From positions 62,001 to 126,000 of the forward strand of contig NZ_AUDI01000004.1 of the NCBI RefSeq assembly GCF_000425385.1: 64,000 nucleotides of DNA. The letters run 5' to 3'. Position 1 is the first letter of the stretch, and each line of letters opens with the position of its first letter. Positions 40,113 through 48,296 of this stretch are shown here, one piece after another. Under the pieces are notes generated by a model that saw only the letters and a list, made by a program, of their open reading frames with translations, made no database searches and was not told where the DNA came from. A program made the position numbers and the translations under genes. The DNA comes from Pseudoduganella violaceinigra DSM 15887. GTDB taxonomy: Bacteria; Pseudomonadota; Gammaproteobacteria; Burkholderiales; Burkholderiaceae_D.

Positions 40113-41612
40113 ATGGGATACGCACTACGTGCCAAGCGGCTTGGCATCGATACTTACCAGCAGCCGGTGGCCTATATGCGGCGCGATTGCAAGGTATGCC
40201 GTGCCGAGGGATTCGAGGCGCAATCGCGCATCGAGCTGCAATGCGGCCCGCGCATTGTGGCCGCCACGCTGAACGTGGTCGATGGGGGCTTGCTCGATGC
40301 TTCGGACATCGGCCTGTCCGAAGCGGCTTGGGAAGCGCTGGGCGCGGCGCCCGGCGTTGCCGTGACCGTGCGCCATCCGGCGCCGCTGGTCTCATTTGCG
40401 GCCGTGCGCGGCAAGATCCACGGCCGCCCGCTGGACGAGGAGGCAGCGCAGGCCATCATTGCCGATATCGCGGGCGGGCGTTATCCGGACATCCATCTCG
40501 CCAGCTTCATCACCGCCGTTTCCGGCAACCGGCTCGACCTGGCGGAAACCATCGCCCTGACGCGCGCCATGGCGGCGGCCGGGCAGCGCATGCGGTGGCC
40601 GGCCCAAGTGGTGGTGGACAAACACTGCGTGGGCGGGCTGCCGGGCAACCGCACCACGCTGCTGGTGGTGCCGATTGTGGCCGCCTGCGGCATGACCATG
40701 CCCAAGACATCGTCGCGCGCCATCACGTCACCCGCAGGCACGGCCGATACCATGGAAACCCTGGCGCCGGTGGCGATCGGCATCGATGCCATGCGGCGCG
40801 TGGTGCAGCAGGAGGGCGGCTGCATCGTCTGGGGCGGCAGTGTGACCTTGAGTCCGGCCGACGATGTGCTGATCCGCGTCGAACGCCCGCTGGAACTCGA
40901 TAGCGACGGCTTGCTGGTGGCGTCGGTCCTGTCGAAAAAGCTGGCGGCGGGCGCCAGCCATGTCTTGATCGATATTCCCGTCGGCCGCACGGCCAAAGTG
41001 CGCTCCGAGCAGGCTGCCCACCAGCTGGCGGCGCGGCTGGAAGGGGCCGGACAGGCCTTGGGCCTTGCGGTGCGCTGCTTGCTGAGCGACGGCAGCCAAC
41101 CGGTCGGCGTGGGCATCGGCCCGGCGCTGGAGGCGCTCGATGTGCTGGCGGTCCTGCAAGGCGCGGTGGATGCGCCGCAGGACCTGCGCCAGCGCGCGCT
41201 CACGCTGGCGGCGGGCGTGCTGGAGCTGGGCGGGCGCGCCGCACCCGGCGAAGGCTTGGCGCTGGCCATCCAGACCCTTGATTCCGGCGCGGCATGGCGC
41301 AAGTTCCAGGCCATTTGCGCGGCCCAGGGCGGCATGCGCCAGCCGCCGCTTGCGCCCTGTTCGCACGTGCTGGAAGCGCGCCATGCCGGGCGCGTCGTCG
41401 CCATCGACAACCGCAAGCTGGCGACGCTGGCAAAGCTGGCCGGTGCGCCGCATGCGGCGGCGGCCGGTGTGCGTTTTTTTGCGCCGCTTGGCGGCATGCT
41501 GGGGGTGGGGCAGCCGGTCCTTTCCATCCATGCCGATACGCCAGGCGAACTGGCTTATGCATTGGAGTTTGCCGAAGCCCAAAGCAATCTGGTGACGGTG
41601 GAGGATGCGTGA
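40113..41612 (+). CDS. Thymidine/AMP phosphorylase-family protein
   Basis: This 499-residue enzyme has the long form of the nucleoside phosphorylase family II. An N-terminal extra domain of about 90 residues is followed by the alpha/beta core with VSGNRLDLAETIALTRAMA, VDKHCVGGLPGNRTTLLVVP (phosphate loop), SSRAITSPAGTADTMETL and a C-terminal domain ending VEDA. Long forms in archaea are AMP phosphorylases (AMP + Pi to adenine + ribose-1,5-bisphosphate); bacterial members are usually named thymidine phosphorylase family. RBS AAGGAG is present. The neighbouring AMP nucleosidase gene supports a role in AMP turnover. Confidence 0.85.
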   Translation: MGYALRAKRLGIDTYQQPVAYMRRDCKVCRAEGFEAQSRIELQCGPRIVAATLNVVDGGLLDASDIGLSEAAWEALGAAPGVAVTVRHPAPLVSFAAVRGKIHGRPLDEEAAQAIIADIAGGRYPDIHLASFITAVSGNRLDLAETIALTRAMAAAGQRMRWPAQVVVDKHCVGGLPGNRTTLLVVPIVAACGMTMPKTSSRAITSPAGTADTMETLAPVAIGIDAMRRVVQQEGGCIVWGGSVTLSPADDVLIRVERPLELDSDGLLVASVLSKKLAAGASHVLIDIPVGRTAKVRSEQAAHQLAARLEGAGQALGLAVRCLLSDGSQPVGVGIGPALEALDVLAVLQGAVDAPQDLRQRALTLAAGVLELGGRAAPGEGLALAIQTLDSGAAWRKFQAICAAQGGMRQPPLAPCSHVLEARHAGRVVAIDNRKLATLAKLAGAPHAAAAGVRFFAPLGGMLGVGQPVLSIHADTPGELAYALEFAEAQSNLVTVEDA

Positions 41613-41635
41613 GCAGGATCCTGCTGCCCCTCTAG
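41609..41635 (+). pseudogene. Possible remnant of a PRPP synthase gene start
   Basis: GTG at 41609 overlaps the phosphorylase stop (GTGA) and opens a frame encoding only MSRILLPL before TAG. In related Burkholderiales, genes of this phosphorylase family are often followed by a ribose-phosphate pyrophosphokinase that starts with a similar strand (ILL-LPGNE). The overlap and peptide suggest a truncated leftover, but eight codons are weak evidence. Confidence 0.25.
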
Positions 41636-42372
41636 CGGTGTGGCGTGTCGTTGCGCGCCGCGATGGCCCGGTTCAGGCGCTCCATTGTTTCTGTCGGCAC
41701 GTCCCTGCTGCAGACGATATGGCGTTTCAGGCCGGGCGGCATGTCGCTGTAGTCGACCAGCACCAGCGTGCGCAGTTCGGGGTGATTGACGCGCAGGTAG
41801 TTCCAGTCTTCCCGGTCCACAAACATGTAATCGGCACGGCCCACGGAGACCATGCGGAACATGGCCGCGGTTTCCACGGTGCGGCGCATGATGCGGTTCT
41901 GGCTGCCGGCGATCAGGGCGTCCAGTTCGGGGCCGTAGGAAACGCCGTCGATCACGCCCAGGGTCAGGGTTTGGTCCGCCAACAGGGATTTCAGGTTGGT
42001 GTGGGACTTGATGCGGGCCGCCACGGCCGGCACAGCCAGCACGGCGTGCGGCTGGTCGGCGTGGATGGGAACGCTGTACTGGGCCACCGCTTCGCGCTCG
42101 GGCAGCCGGTACCAGCTGATCGAACAGTAGTTTTGCATGCCGTGCGCGAAATTGGCCCAGATGCGCTTTTGCGGCTCGTTGACGAACTGCGCCTGCACTC
42201 TGGCAGCGGCAAATACCTGTTTGGCGCGTTCCAGCATGAAGCCTTTCGCGACGCCGTTTTCAAAGTAATAGTAGGGCGGCTTCTCGCGCCAGGCCACGGT
42301 CAACGGTGCGTCGGCCAAAGCGCCTGCCGCGCCGCCCGCCGCCACCAGTCCGATTAAATATTTCTGCCACAT
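41632..42372 (-). CDS. Periplasmic solute-binding protein (SBP family 3-like)
   Basis: This 246-residue exported protein (signal MWQKYLIGLVAAGGAAGALA) shows the two-lobed amino-acid-type binding fold: LTVAWREKPPYYYFENGVAKGFMLE at the start, LKSLLADQTLTLGVIDGVSYG in the second lobe, and VSVGRADYMFVDREDWNYL. No ABC permease or ATPase is adjacent, so it may feed a distant transporter or serve as a sensor. It is divergent from the AMP nucleosidase gene. Confidence 0.85.
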   Translation of the reverse strand: MWQKYLIGLVAAGGAAGALADAPLTVAWREKPPYYYFENGVAKGFMLERAKQVFAAARVQAQFVNEPQKRIWANFAHGMQNYCSISWYRLPEREAVAQYSVPIHADQPHAVLAVPAVAARIKSHTNLKSLLADQTLTLGVIDGVSYGPELDALIAGSQNRIMRRTVETAAMFRMVSVGRADYMFVDREDWNYLRVNHPELRTLVLVDYSDMPPGLKRHIVCSRDVPTETMERLNRAIAARNDTPHR

Positions 42373-42416
42373 GCTGCCATTATAATAGGATGAAGCCCGC
42401 AGAAAGGAGTAGTACG

Positions 42417-43907
42417 ATGTTCAGCCGTCCCCACGTAGCACCCCGCATGTTTGACGACCCTTCCGCAGCACTGGCCCAGGTCCGGGCAATTTATGATGAA
42501 AGCATCCGCTTCCTGCGTGAATCCCTGCAGCGCTTTGTCGAGGGCGAAACGCCCACCGAGCGCGTGCGCGCCTGCTATCCCTACGTGCGCGTCCAGACTG
42601 AAACGGTGGCGCGCGCCGACTCGCGCCTGTCCTTCGGCTTTGTGGCCGGCCCCGGCGCCTTCGAAACCACGCTGACCCGGCCCGATTTGTTCGAAGGCTA
42701 TTATCAGGAACAATTCCGCCTGCTGCTGCAGAACCACGGCCAGCAGCAGATGCAGCTTAAAATCGGGCTGAGCGCGCAGCCGATTCCGATTCACTTCTCG
42801 TTTGCCGAGCATGATCATATCGAAGGCAGCCTGAGCGCCGAGCGCCGCCAGCTGATGCGCGACGTGTTCGACCTGCCCAACCTGGCCGCCATGGATGACG
42901 GCATCGCCAACGGCACCTACGAGGCGCCGCCGGGAGAGGCGCAGCCGCTGTCGCTGTTCACGGCGCCGCGCGTCGACTATTCGCTGCAGCGCCTGCGCCA
43001 TTACACCGGCACATCGCCGGAGCATTTCCAGAACTTCGTGCTGTTCACAAACTATCAGTTCTACATCGATGAATTCGTGCGCCTCGGCCACGAGTTGATG
43101 GCCAGCCCCGACAGCGACGGCTATGTGGCCTTTGTGGAGCCGGGCAATATCGTCACGCGCCGCGTTGGCCACGCCATGCAGCCGGGCGACGACCTGGGGG
43201 CCGCGCCGCCGCGCCTGCCGCAGATGCCGGGCTACCACCTGGTGCGCGCCGACGGCAGCGGCATCACGATGGTGAATATCGGCGTTGGGCCTGCCAACGC
43301 CAAGACGGCCACCGACCATATCGCCGTGCTGCGTCCGCACGCCTGGCTGATGCTGGGCCACTGCGCCGGCCTGCGCAATACCCAGCAGCTGGGCGATTAT
43401 GTGCTGGCGCACGGCTATGTGCGCGAGGACCATGTGCTGGACGAGGATTTGCCGCTGTGGGTGCCGATTCCGGCCCTGGCCGAGGTGCAGGTGGCGATCG
43501 AATCGGCGGTGGCCGAAGTCACGCAATTGGGCGGGCATGACCTGAAGCGTGTGCTGCGCACCGGCACCGTGGCCAGCACCGACAACCGCAACTGGGAACT
43601 GCTGCCGCAGCGCACGCCGGAGCGCCGTTTCAGCCAGAGCAGGGCGGTGGCGCTGGACATGGAAAGCGCCACCATCGCCGCCAACGGTTTCCGCTTCCGC
43701 GTCCCCTACGGCACGCTGCTATGCGTCAGCGACAAGCCGCTGCACGGCGAGATCAAGCTGCCGGGTATGGCCAACCAGTTCTACCGCGACCGTGTCGACC
43801 AGCACCTGCGCATCGGCATCCGCGCGCTGGAACTGCTGCGCGGCCTGGGGTCGGCGAAGCTACATAGCCGCAAGCTGCGCAGCTTCGCCGAAGTGGCCTT
43901 CCAATAG
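42417..43907 (+). CDS. amn: AMP nucleosidase
   Basis: This 496-residue enzyme hydrolyses AMP to adenine and ribose-5-phosphate. The N-terminal AMN domain (about 1-190) and the C-terminal nucleoside phosphorylase-like domain (TNYQFYIDEFVRLG; FVEPGNIVTR; MVNIGVGPANAKTATDHIAV; ALDMESATIAANGFRF) are complete. The last contains the Glu and Asp that contact the ribose and base. Length agrees with the family. AAGGAG precedes the ATG. Together with the phosphorylase gene it gives two different ways to release adenine from AMP within 4 kb. Confidence 0.95.
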   Translation: MFSRPHVAPRMFDDPSAALAQVRAIYDESIRFLRESLQRFVEGETPTERVRACYPYVRVQTETVARADSRLSFGFVAGPGAFETTLTRPDLFEGYYQEQFRLLLQNHGQQQMQLKIGLSAQPIPIHFSFAEHDHIEGSLSAERRQLMRDVFDLPNLAAMDDGIANGTYEAPPGEAQPLSLFTAPRVDYSLQRLRHYTGTSPEHFQNFVLFTNYQFYIDEFVRLGHELMASPDSDGYVAFVEPGNIVTRRVGHAMQPGDDLGAAPPRLPQMPGYHLVRADGSGITMVNIGVGPANAKTATDHIAVLRPHAWLMLGHCAGLRNTQQLGDYVLAHGYVREDHVLDEDLPLWVPIPALAEVQVAIESAVAEVTQLGGHDLKRVLRTGTVASTDNRNWELLPQRTPERRFSQSRAVALDMESATIAANGFRFRVPYGTLLCVSDKPLHGEIKLPGMANQFYRDRVDQHLRIGIRALELLRGLGSAKLHSRKLRSFAEVAFQ

Positions 43908-43911
43908 CGCC

Positions 43912-44319
43912 TTAGCGCGCCGGGACCAGTTTGCGGAAGCGCGCGATCGCTTCCGCGGGCTCCAGTTCGTCCAGTTCGAACAGTCGGCGCACTTCGATTT
44001 CGCAATCGCGTTCGCCAAAGGGGGCGGGGAAGGCGCGCGTCCACTCCAGCGCCACGTCGCGCGAAGGCACGTCGATCAGGGTATAGCCGGCGATCAGTTC
44101 CTTGGTTTCGGCAAATGGGCCGTCCACCACGCTGGGGCGGCCTTTTTTATACTGCACGCGCCAGCCGGCGGAGCTGGGTTTCAGGCCGTTGGCATCGACC
44201 AGGTAGCCGGCGGCCGCCAGTCTTTCGTGGTACGCCGTCATGGCGTCGACGATGGCCGGATCGGGCAATACATCGGATTCGGAAATGGCGTTGGAACGGA
44301 CAATGATCATGAAACGCAT
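43912..44319 (-). CDS. YciI-like (YCII-related) protein
   Basis: This 135-residue protein has the dimeric ferredoxin-like YCII fold: MRFMIIVRSNA, a long helix AMTAYHERLAAAGYLVDANG, and the signature VVDGPFAETKELIAGYTLIDV. A conserved Asp/His pair in this family suggests catalysis, but function is unknown. Such genes often accompany ECF sigma-70-like factors, which is not seen here. It is convergent with amn, four bases from its stop. Confidence 0.88.
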   Translation of the reverse strand: MRFMIIVRSNAISESDVLPDPAIVDAMTAYHERLAAAGYLVDANGLKPSSAGWRVQYKKGRPSVVDGPFAETKELIAGYTLIDVPSRDVALEWTRAFPAPFGERDCEIEVRRLFELDELEPAEAIARFRKLVPAR

Positions 44320-44384
44320 GCTTTTCTCCTGACAGGCGGGTGCGGAATTGCGCCCGCTTCCTTGTCACGACGTTTGGCGACAGC

Positions 44385-44951
44385 TTAGTTCGACATGGCG
44401 GCCAGACGGCGCACGGCAATCAGCCCCAGGATGTCGATCAGGGTATGAGCGAAGATCGCCGCCAGCAGGCCCGCGTAGCGGTAGACCAGGCCGAACACCA
44501 GGCTCATGCCCAGCACGCTGCCGGCCTGCAGCAGGGCGGTGCGGTCGAAGCGGCCGAAGTCGTAGGCCTGGGCGTGCAGGAGCAGGAACAGCAATGAACT
44601 GGGCCAGATGCCGATCAGCGGCTGCAGCGCGGCACGGAACAGCAATTCCTCGCCGATGCCTGCCGCCAGTGCGATCCACAGCGGGTTCAGGCCGGTCAAG
44701 TCGAGGCGCCCATAGCTGTCGGCCGTGCGGCGGACGGTTTCGGCACTGGGCTTGCGCAAGGCGCTGAACAAGGAAACGCTGCCCATCGCCAGGCCCAGCA
44801 CCGTTCCCGCCAGCGCCTGCTGCGGCCAGGGCAGGCCTGCCAGCAGGGCGTCCGGCAACGGCGCTTCCTGGACGAAATGGAGCAAGGACAGGCCAAGCAC
44901 GACCATGGCCAGGCAGATGAGCAGCTGGCGGCGTAATGAAAATGCTTCCAT
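44385..44951 (-). CDS. CPBP-family intramembrane metalloprotease
   Basis: This 188-residue membrane protein has five or six helices. The CPBP/CAAX-like protease motifs are EELLFRAAL (motif 1), LLLHAQAYDF (motif 2, His) and IFAHTLIDILG (motif 3, His). All catalytic residues are present. Members cleave prenylated or membrane substrates and some give self-protection against bacteriocins. The L,D-transpeptidase gene upstream ends 17 bases before its start, so co-transcription is possible. Confidence 0.9.
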   Translation of the reverse strand: MEAFSLRRQLLICLAMVVLGLSLLHFVQEAPLPDALLAGLPWPQQALAGTVLGLAMGSVSLFSALRKPSAETVRRTADSYGRLDLTGLNPLWIALAAGIGEELLFRAALQPLIGIWPSSLLFLLLHAQAYDFGRFDRTALLQAGSVLGMSLVFGLVYRYAGLLAAIFAHTLIDILGLIAVRRLAAMSN

Positions 44952-44967
44952 CGCGCCGCCGCCAGGG

Positions 44968-46194
44968 TCAGATCATGCTTTCAAAGATGATCTTCCACTC
45001 GCTGCCTTCGCGCGCCCAGTATTGGCGCTTGCGCTGGGTGGAGCGGTTCTTGCCGATCTTCGATTCGATGGTGAAAGTGCTGACCAGCATGTCTTCGCGG
45101 CTTGGGTAGCGGAAGATGGTCACTTCGCTCAGCGTCACGCTGAGGCCGACCACGCTGGCCAGGGCCCGCATGTCCTTCTCGTACCAGGTCATCAAGTCTT
45201 CGCCGTTGGCCGATTTGAATTTGCCGGAGTAGTTCTTTAATAAGCGCTTGCTGTCGGCGCTGACCAGGTCGGCGCGCCAGGACTCGACCAGACGGTTGGC
45301 GGTGAAGCGCTCGGCGTCCCATTTGGCCTTGCTGATGAATTCCTGGCGGTCGGCGATCACCACCGGCGTCCGGCCGATATCGACGGTGCCTTCCAGCTTG
45401 CGCAGGTCGTCATTGGTCAGCACCACGCAGCCGTCGGAGGCAAGGGGCGGGCGGCTGTAGCTGTCGGGCGGCGTCCCATGCAGGAAGATGCCGCCGCCGC
45501 TGCGGCCGTTCAGCCGGTCCCACTCGTTCGGATAATTGATGTGCAGCGCGCTGGCGCCGTAGAAGTCCGGCAGCTTGGGGCCGGACACCCGGCCCGTGAT
45601 GTAATACACGCCGAGCGGGGTCTTCTGGTCGCCTTCGCGGAACTTGTCGACGCCCAGTTTGCCCTGGCTGATGTAATAGTCGGTGACGAACTTGAGCTGG
45701 CCGTTGCTGTTCTGGTAGACATACAGGCGCGATTGCGCCGCATCGACCACCAGCACATGGCGCATGTCGGCGCGCAGCTGCAGCACCGAGCGCGGCGCCA
45801 GCTCGGGGTCCGGGCGCGCCATCAGCGATTGCAGGCGCACGCGTGCTTCGTCGCGCAGCTCTTTCAGTTTATCGCTATGGGCGTTGATGCCTGCGCCCAG
45901 CTGGGTCACAGGCTGGGTATGCATCAGCAAAAGGTCGCCGCGGATCAGGTGGCCGACGCGGAAATTCGGGTAAGCCTGCACCAGGACGTCGGCCTTGGCC
46001 ATCGCTTCCTGCAATTGGCTGGCGCGCAGATCCTTGTAAATTTCGAGCAGCATGATTTCCGGCGCTTGGCTGGCGCGCGGGGCTTCGGCGGGATGGATGG
46101 ACTTGGCCATGCCAATCCCGGTTGGCGCGAACAGGGCGCACGCCGCCATCAGTACGGCAACCGCACCGCAACTCGCTTGCTTCAACTTCTTCAT
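44968..46194 (-). CDS. L,D-transpeptidase (YkuD) with NTF2-like C-terminal domain
   Basis: This 408-residue exported protein has a signal region (MKKLKQASCGAVAVLMAACALF), a helical region, a YkuD catalytic domain (about 140-290) with FLHGTPPDS and PLASDGCVVLTNDD (active-site C256), and a C-terminal NTF2/SnoaL-like domain (VESWRADLVSADSKRLLKNY). It would cross-link peptidoglycan or attach or release outer-membrane lipoprotein. The terminal domain resembles that of Cds6/YafK-type regulators. The ATGA overlap links it to the TPR gene upstream. Confidence 0.9.
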   Translation of the reverse strand: MKKLKQASCGAVAVLMAACALFAPTGIGMAKSIHPAEAPRASQAPEIMLLEIYKDLRASQLQEAMAKADVLVQAYPNFRVGHLIRGDLLLMHTQPVTQLGAGINAHSDKLKELRDEARVRLQSLMARPDPELAPRSVLQLRADMRHVLVVDAAQSRLYVYQNSNGQLKFVTDYYISQGKLGVDKFREGDQKTPLGVYYITGRVSGPKLPDFYGASALHINYPNEWDRLNGRSGGGIFLHGTPPDSYSRPPLASDGCVVLTNDDLRKLEGTVDIGRTPVVIADRQEFISKAKWDAERFTANRLVESWRADLVSADSKRLLKNYSGKFKSANGEDLMTWYEKDMRALASVVGLSVTLSEVTIFRYPSREDMLVSTFTIESKIGKNRSTQRKRQYWAREGSEWKIIFESMI

Positions 46195-47426
46195 CAGCTC
46201 CCCGACTGCTCTTGCTTGATCAGCCAATTCTTGCCTTGCTTCTCCAGTACCAGGGTCTTGCGTCCGGTGGTGCTGAGGCGGTCCGACACGTATTTCTGGC
46301 GGAATTTCACGGTCGCGGTATTGCCGTTGACCGTGATTTGCGGCGACTCGACGGTCACCTTGATATGGCCTTTGCCCTCGATACGGGCGGTGCGGTCGGC
46401 TTCCCACGCCTTGCGGTTCTGCCCCTTCGGTGTCTGGAAGTTGCCGCCGTAGGCATTCAGATAGCCTTTCATATCCTGCGAACTCCAGGCGCTGGCCCAA
46501 CTCTCGACGGCCTTGATGACGTCCGCGCCATCGCTGTCTTCCTGCCTGGATTTGTCCGCCACCTTCTCGGCTTTCGGCTCGGCCTTTGCCAATTGTACTG
46601 CGGGCGCAGGACTAGGGGCGGCAACCGGCGGCGCCACGGGAATCGGCTTGGCTTGCGCCACGGCCGGGGCGCTGGCGGCAGGCTTGCTCTGGGCCATAAC
46701 CGGTGGCGCTGCGGGAGCAACCGGGGCCGGCGCCGATGCCGGTTTGGCTGGCGTCGGTGCTGCTTTGGCAGGCGCAGGCGCCGGGACAACTGGGGCCGGC
46801 CCAGGAGCCGCCTGCGCGAGCACTGGGGCTGGCGGCGCTGCTACCGGCGGCAATGGTTTGGCCGTCGTCGCGGCGATTGCCGCCAGCGGCGACGCCGGCT
46901 CGCCTTTCGGCGTCAGCGTGTGCACCATGGCCAGTTTTGACTTGGGCGCAGGTTGCTGGGTCGAGTCGGCCAGCTGCATGGCCTTGTCGTAAGACTGGCT
47001 GGCCAGCTTGGCATACACATCGCCCAGGTTCTCGTGGGCGGTGGCGTACGTGGGGTTGGTGCGGATGGCGCGTTCCAGCGCTACGCGGGCCTTGTCGAAG
47101 TTGCCGGCCGCCGCGTGCAGCACGGCCAGATTGTTATATGGCTCCGGTAATTCCGGATAATCTTCCGTCAGTTTTTGGAAAATATTAATTGCGTCGGCAG
47201 TTTTGCCTTGCTCGGACAAAATCATGCCTTTAATAAATCGCAATTGCGCGTCCTTTGGTCGTTGTGTTAATGCAACATCGACCTTGGTCAAAGCGGCTGG
47301 TAATTGCCCGCTGCGCAACATTTTGTTGATGTCGGAAACCTCATCGGCATGTGCCGAAATGCAGGCCAGAAGTAGCGCTGCCCCTAGCGCCAGGGCTGTA
47401 CGAGAGGAAATTTGCAGTGCCTGCAT
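46194..47426 (-). CDS. Periplasmic TPR protein with Cds6-like C-terminal domain
   Basis: This 410-residue exported protein has a signal peptide (MQALQISSRTALALGAALLLACISAHA) and three TPR-like repeats (about 30-150). A long Ala/Pro-rich linker (about 185-300; PAPAPAKAAPTPAKPASAP) follows, then a C-terminal NTF2-like domain (VIKAVESWASAWSSQDMKGY) like that of Cds6. The same kind of terminal domain is on its partner L,D-transpeptidase, suggesting the two act together at the cell wall. It leads the operon. Confidence 0.88.
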   Translation of the reverse strand: MQALQISSRTALALGAALLLACISAHADEVSDINKMLRSGQLPAALTKVDVALTQRPKDAQLRFIKGMILSEQGKTADAINIFQKLTEDYPELPEPYNNLAVLHAAAGNFDKARVALERAIRTNPTYATAHENLGDVYAKLASQSYDKAMQLADSTQQPAPKSKLAMVHTLTPKGEPASPLAAIAATTAKPLPPVAAPPAPVLAQAAPGPAPVVPAPAPAKAAPTPAKPASAPAPVAPAAPPVMAQSKPAASAPAVAQAKPIPVAPPVAAPSPAPAVQLAKAEPKAEKVADKSRQEDSDGADVIKAVESWASAWSSQDMKGYLNAYGGNFQTPKGQNRKAWEADRTARIEGKGHIKVTVESPQITVNGNTATVKFRQKYVSDRLSTTGRKTLVLEKQGKNWLIKQEQSGS

Positions 47427-47495
47427 TTATTATTTTGCCGACGGGAAATAAAGTCCAATTTTATCAAATATCAGCGGCGTGAATATACTTAAGGG

Positions 47496-48248
47496 ATGGA
47501 ATTAAGCATTACACAAGAGGATGCCGGACATACAACGGAAGGTTTACCGTTGTATTTATTTACGCTCGGCAATAAAAATGGGCTGCAAATTCGCATCAGC
47601 ACGTTGGGTGCTGCGATCGTCGGGCTGCATGCCCCCAATCGTCATGGCCTTCTGGCCAATATTGTGTATAGCAAGGCAATGGATGCCGGCATCCATCTCC
47701 TGCCTGCGCCGGGCCATGCCCTGCATCGGCTGGCGTGGCATGCTGTGCCGCTGGTGGAAGATGCCAGAGTGGGATTGCGCCTGGTCAGCCCCGGTCCGCA
47801 TGCCGTGGTGGCGACGTATTTCCTCGACGATACGAACGAGCTCTCGCTGCGTTGCGAAGCTGCCGCTGCTGCTCACTCATCGGTCTGCCTGCGCATGGCG
47901 TTTAACCTGGCGGGCGAGGGAGATGTGCTGGCGCAGCTCCTGACCGTGCGCGCGGCACGCGTTGTGCCGACGGGCGCGCATGAGCAGGAAGTCGCGGGCA
48001 CGCCATGGGATTGCCGCCTGGCGCGGCCGGTCGGCGAGCTGCCGGGACAGGCGCGCTATCTATTGGAGCCCGGCGCCGGCATCGTGCTGCGGCTGATGGA
48101 CCTTGCCAGCGGGCGTCTGCTGAATATGTCCACCGATGCGGCGAGCTTGCGGCTGGGCGCCGGCGAACCGCCTTCGCACCTCTGGCTGGAACCGTGCATG
48201 GCGGCGGCGGGCGGCACGCTCAGGCTGCAGTTCGGCACAGGGGCTTAA
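47496..48248 (+). CDS. Short aldose 1-epimerase-like protein
   Basis: This 250-residue protein aligns by pattern with the galactose mutarotase fold (LYLFTLGNKNGLQIRISTLGAAIVGLHAP at the start; LWLEPCMAAAGGTLRLQFG at the end). Typical GalM proteins are 330-350 residues. The NRIAGGRF-like segment with the substrate Arg/Asn and the first catalytic His are not recognisable, so it may be non-catalytic or bind a different ligand. No sugar genes are adjacent. No strong ribosome site. Confidence 0.68.
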   Translation: MELSITQEDAGHTTEGLPLYLFTLGNKNGLQIRISTLGAAIVGLHAPNRHGLLANIVYSKAMDAGIHLLPAPGHALHRLAWHAVPLVEDARVGLRLVSPGPHAVVATYFLDDTNELSLRCEAAAAAHSSVCLRMAFNLAGEGDVLAQLLTVRAARVVPTGAHEQEVAGTPWDCRLARPVGELPGQARYLLEPGAGIVLRLMDLASGRLLNMSTDAASLRLGAGEPPSHLWLEPCMAAAGGTLRLQFGTGA

Positions 48249-48296
48249 CGAAGACACAATGTTAATATTTGGGCTCCGCCATCACCGAGCCTGCCC

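Noticed and set aside
44320-44384. GC-rich imperfect hairpin between the YCII gene and the CPBP gene
   Set aside because: Stem pairing is interrupted and there is no T-tract, so a terminator call is not supported.
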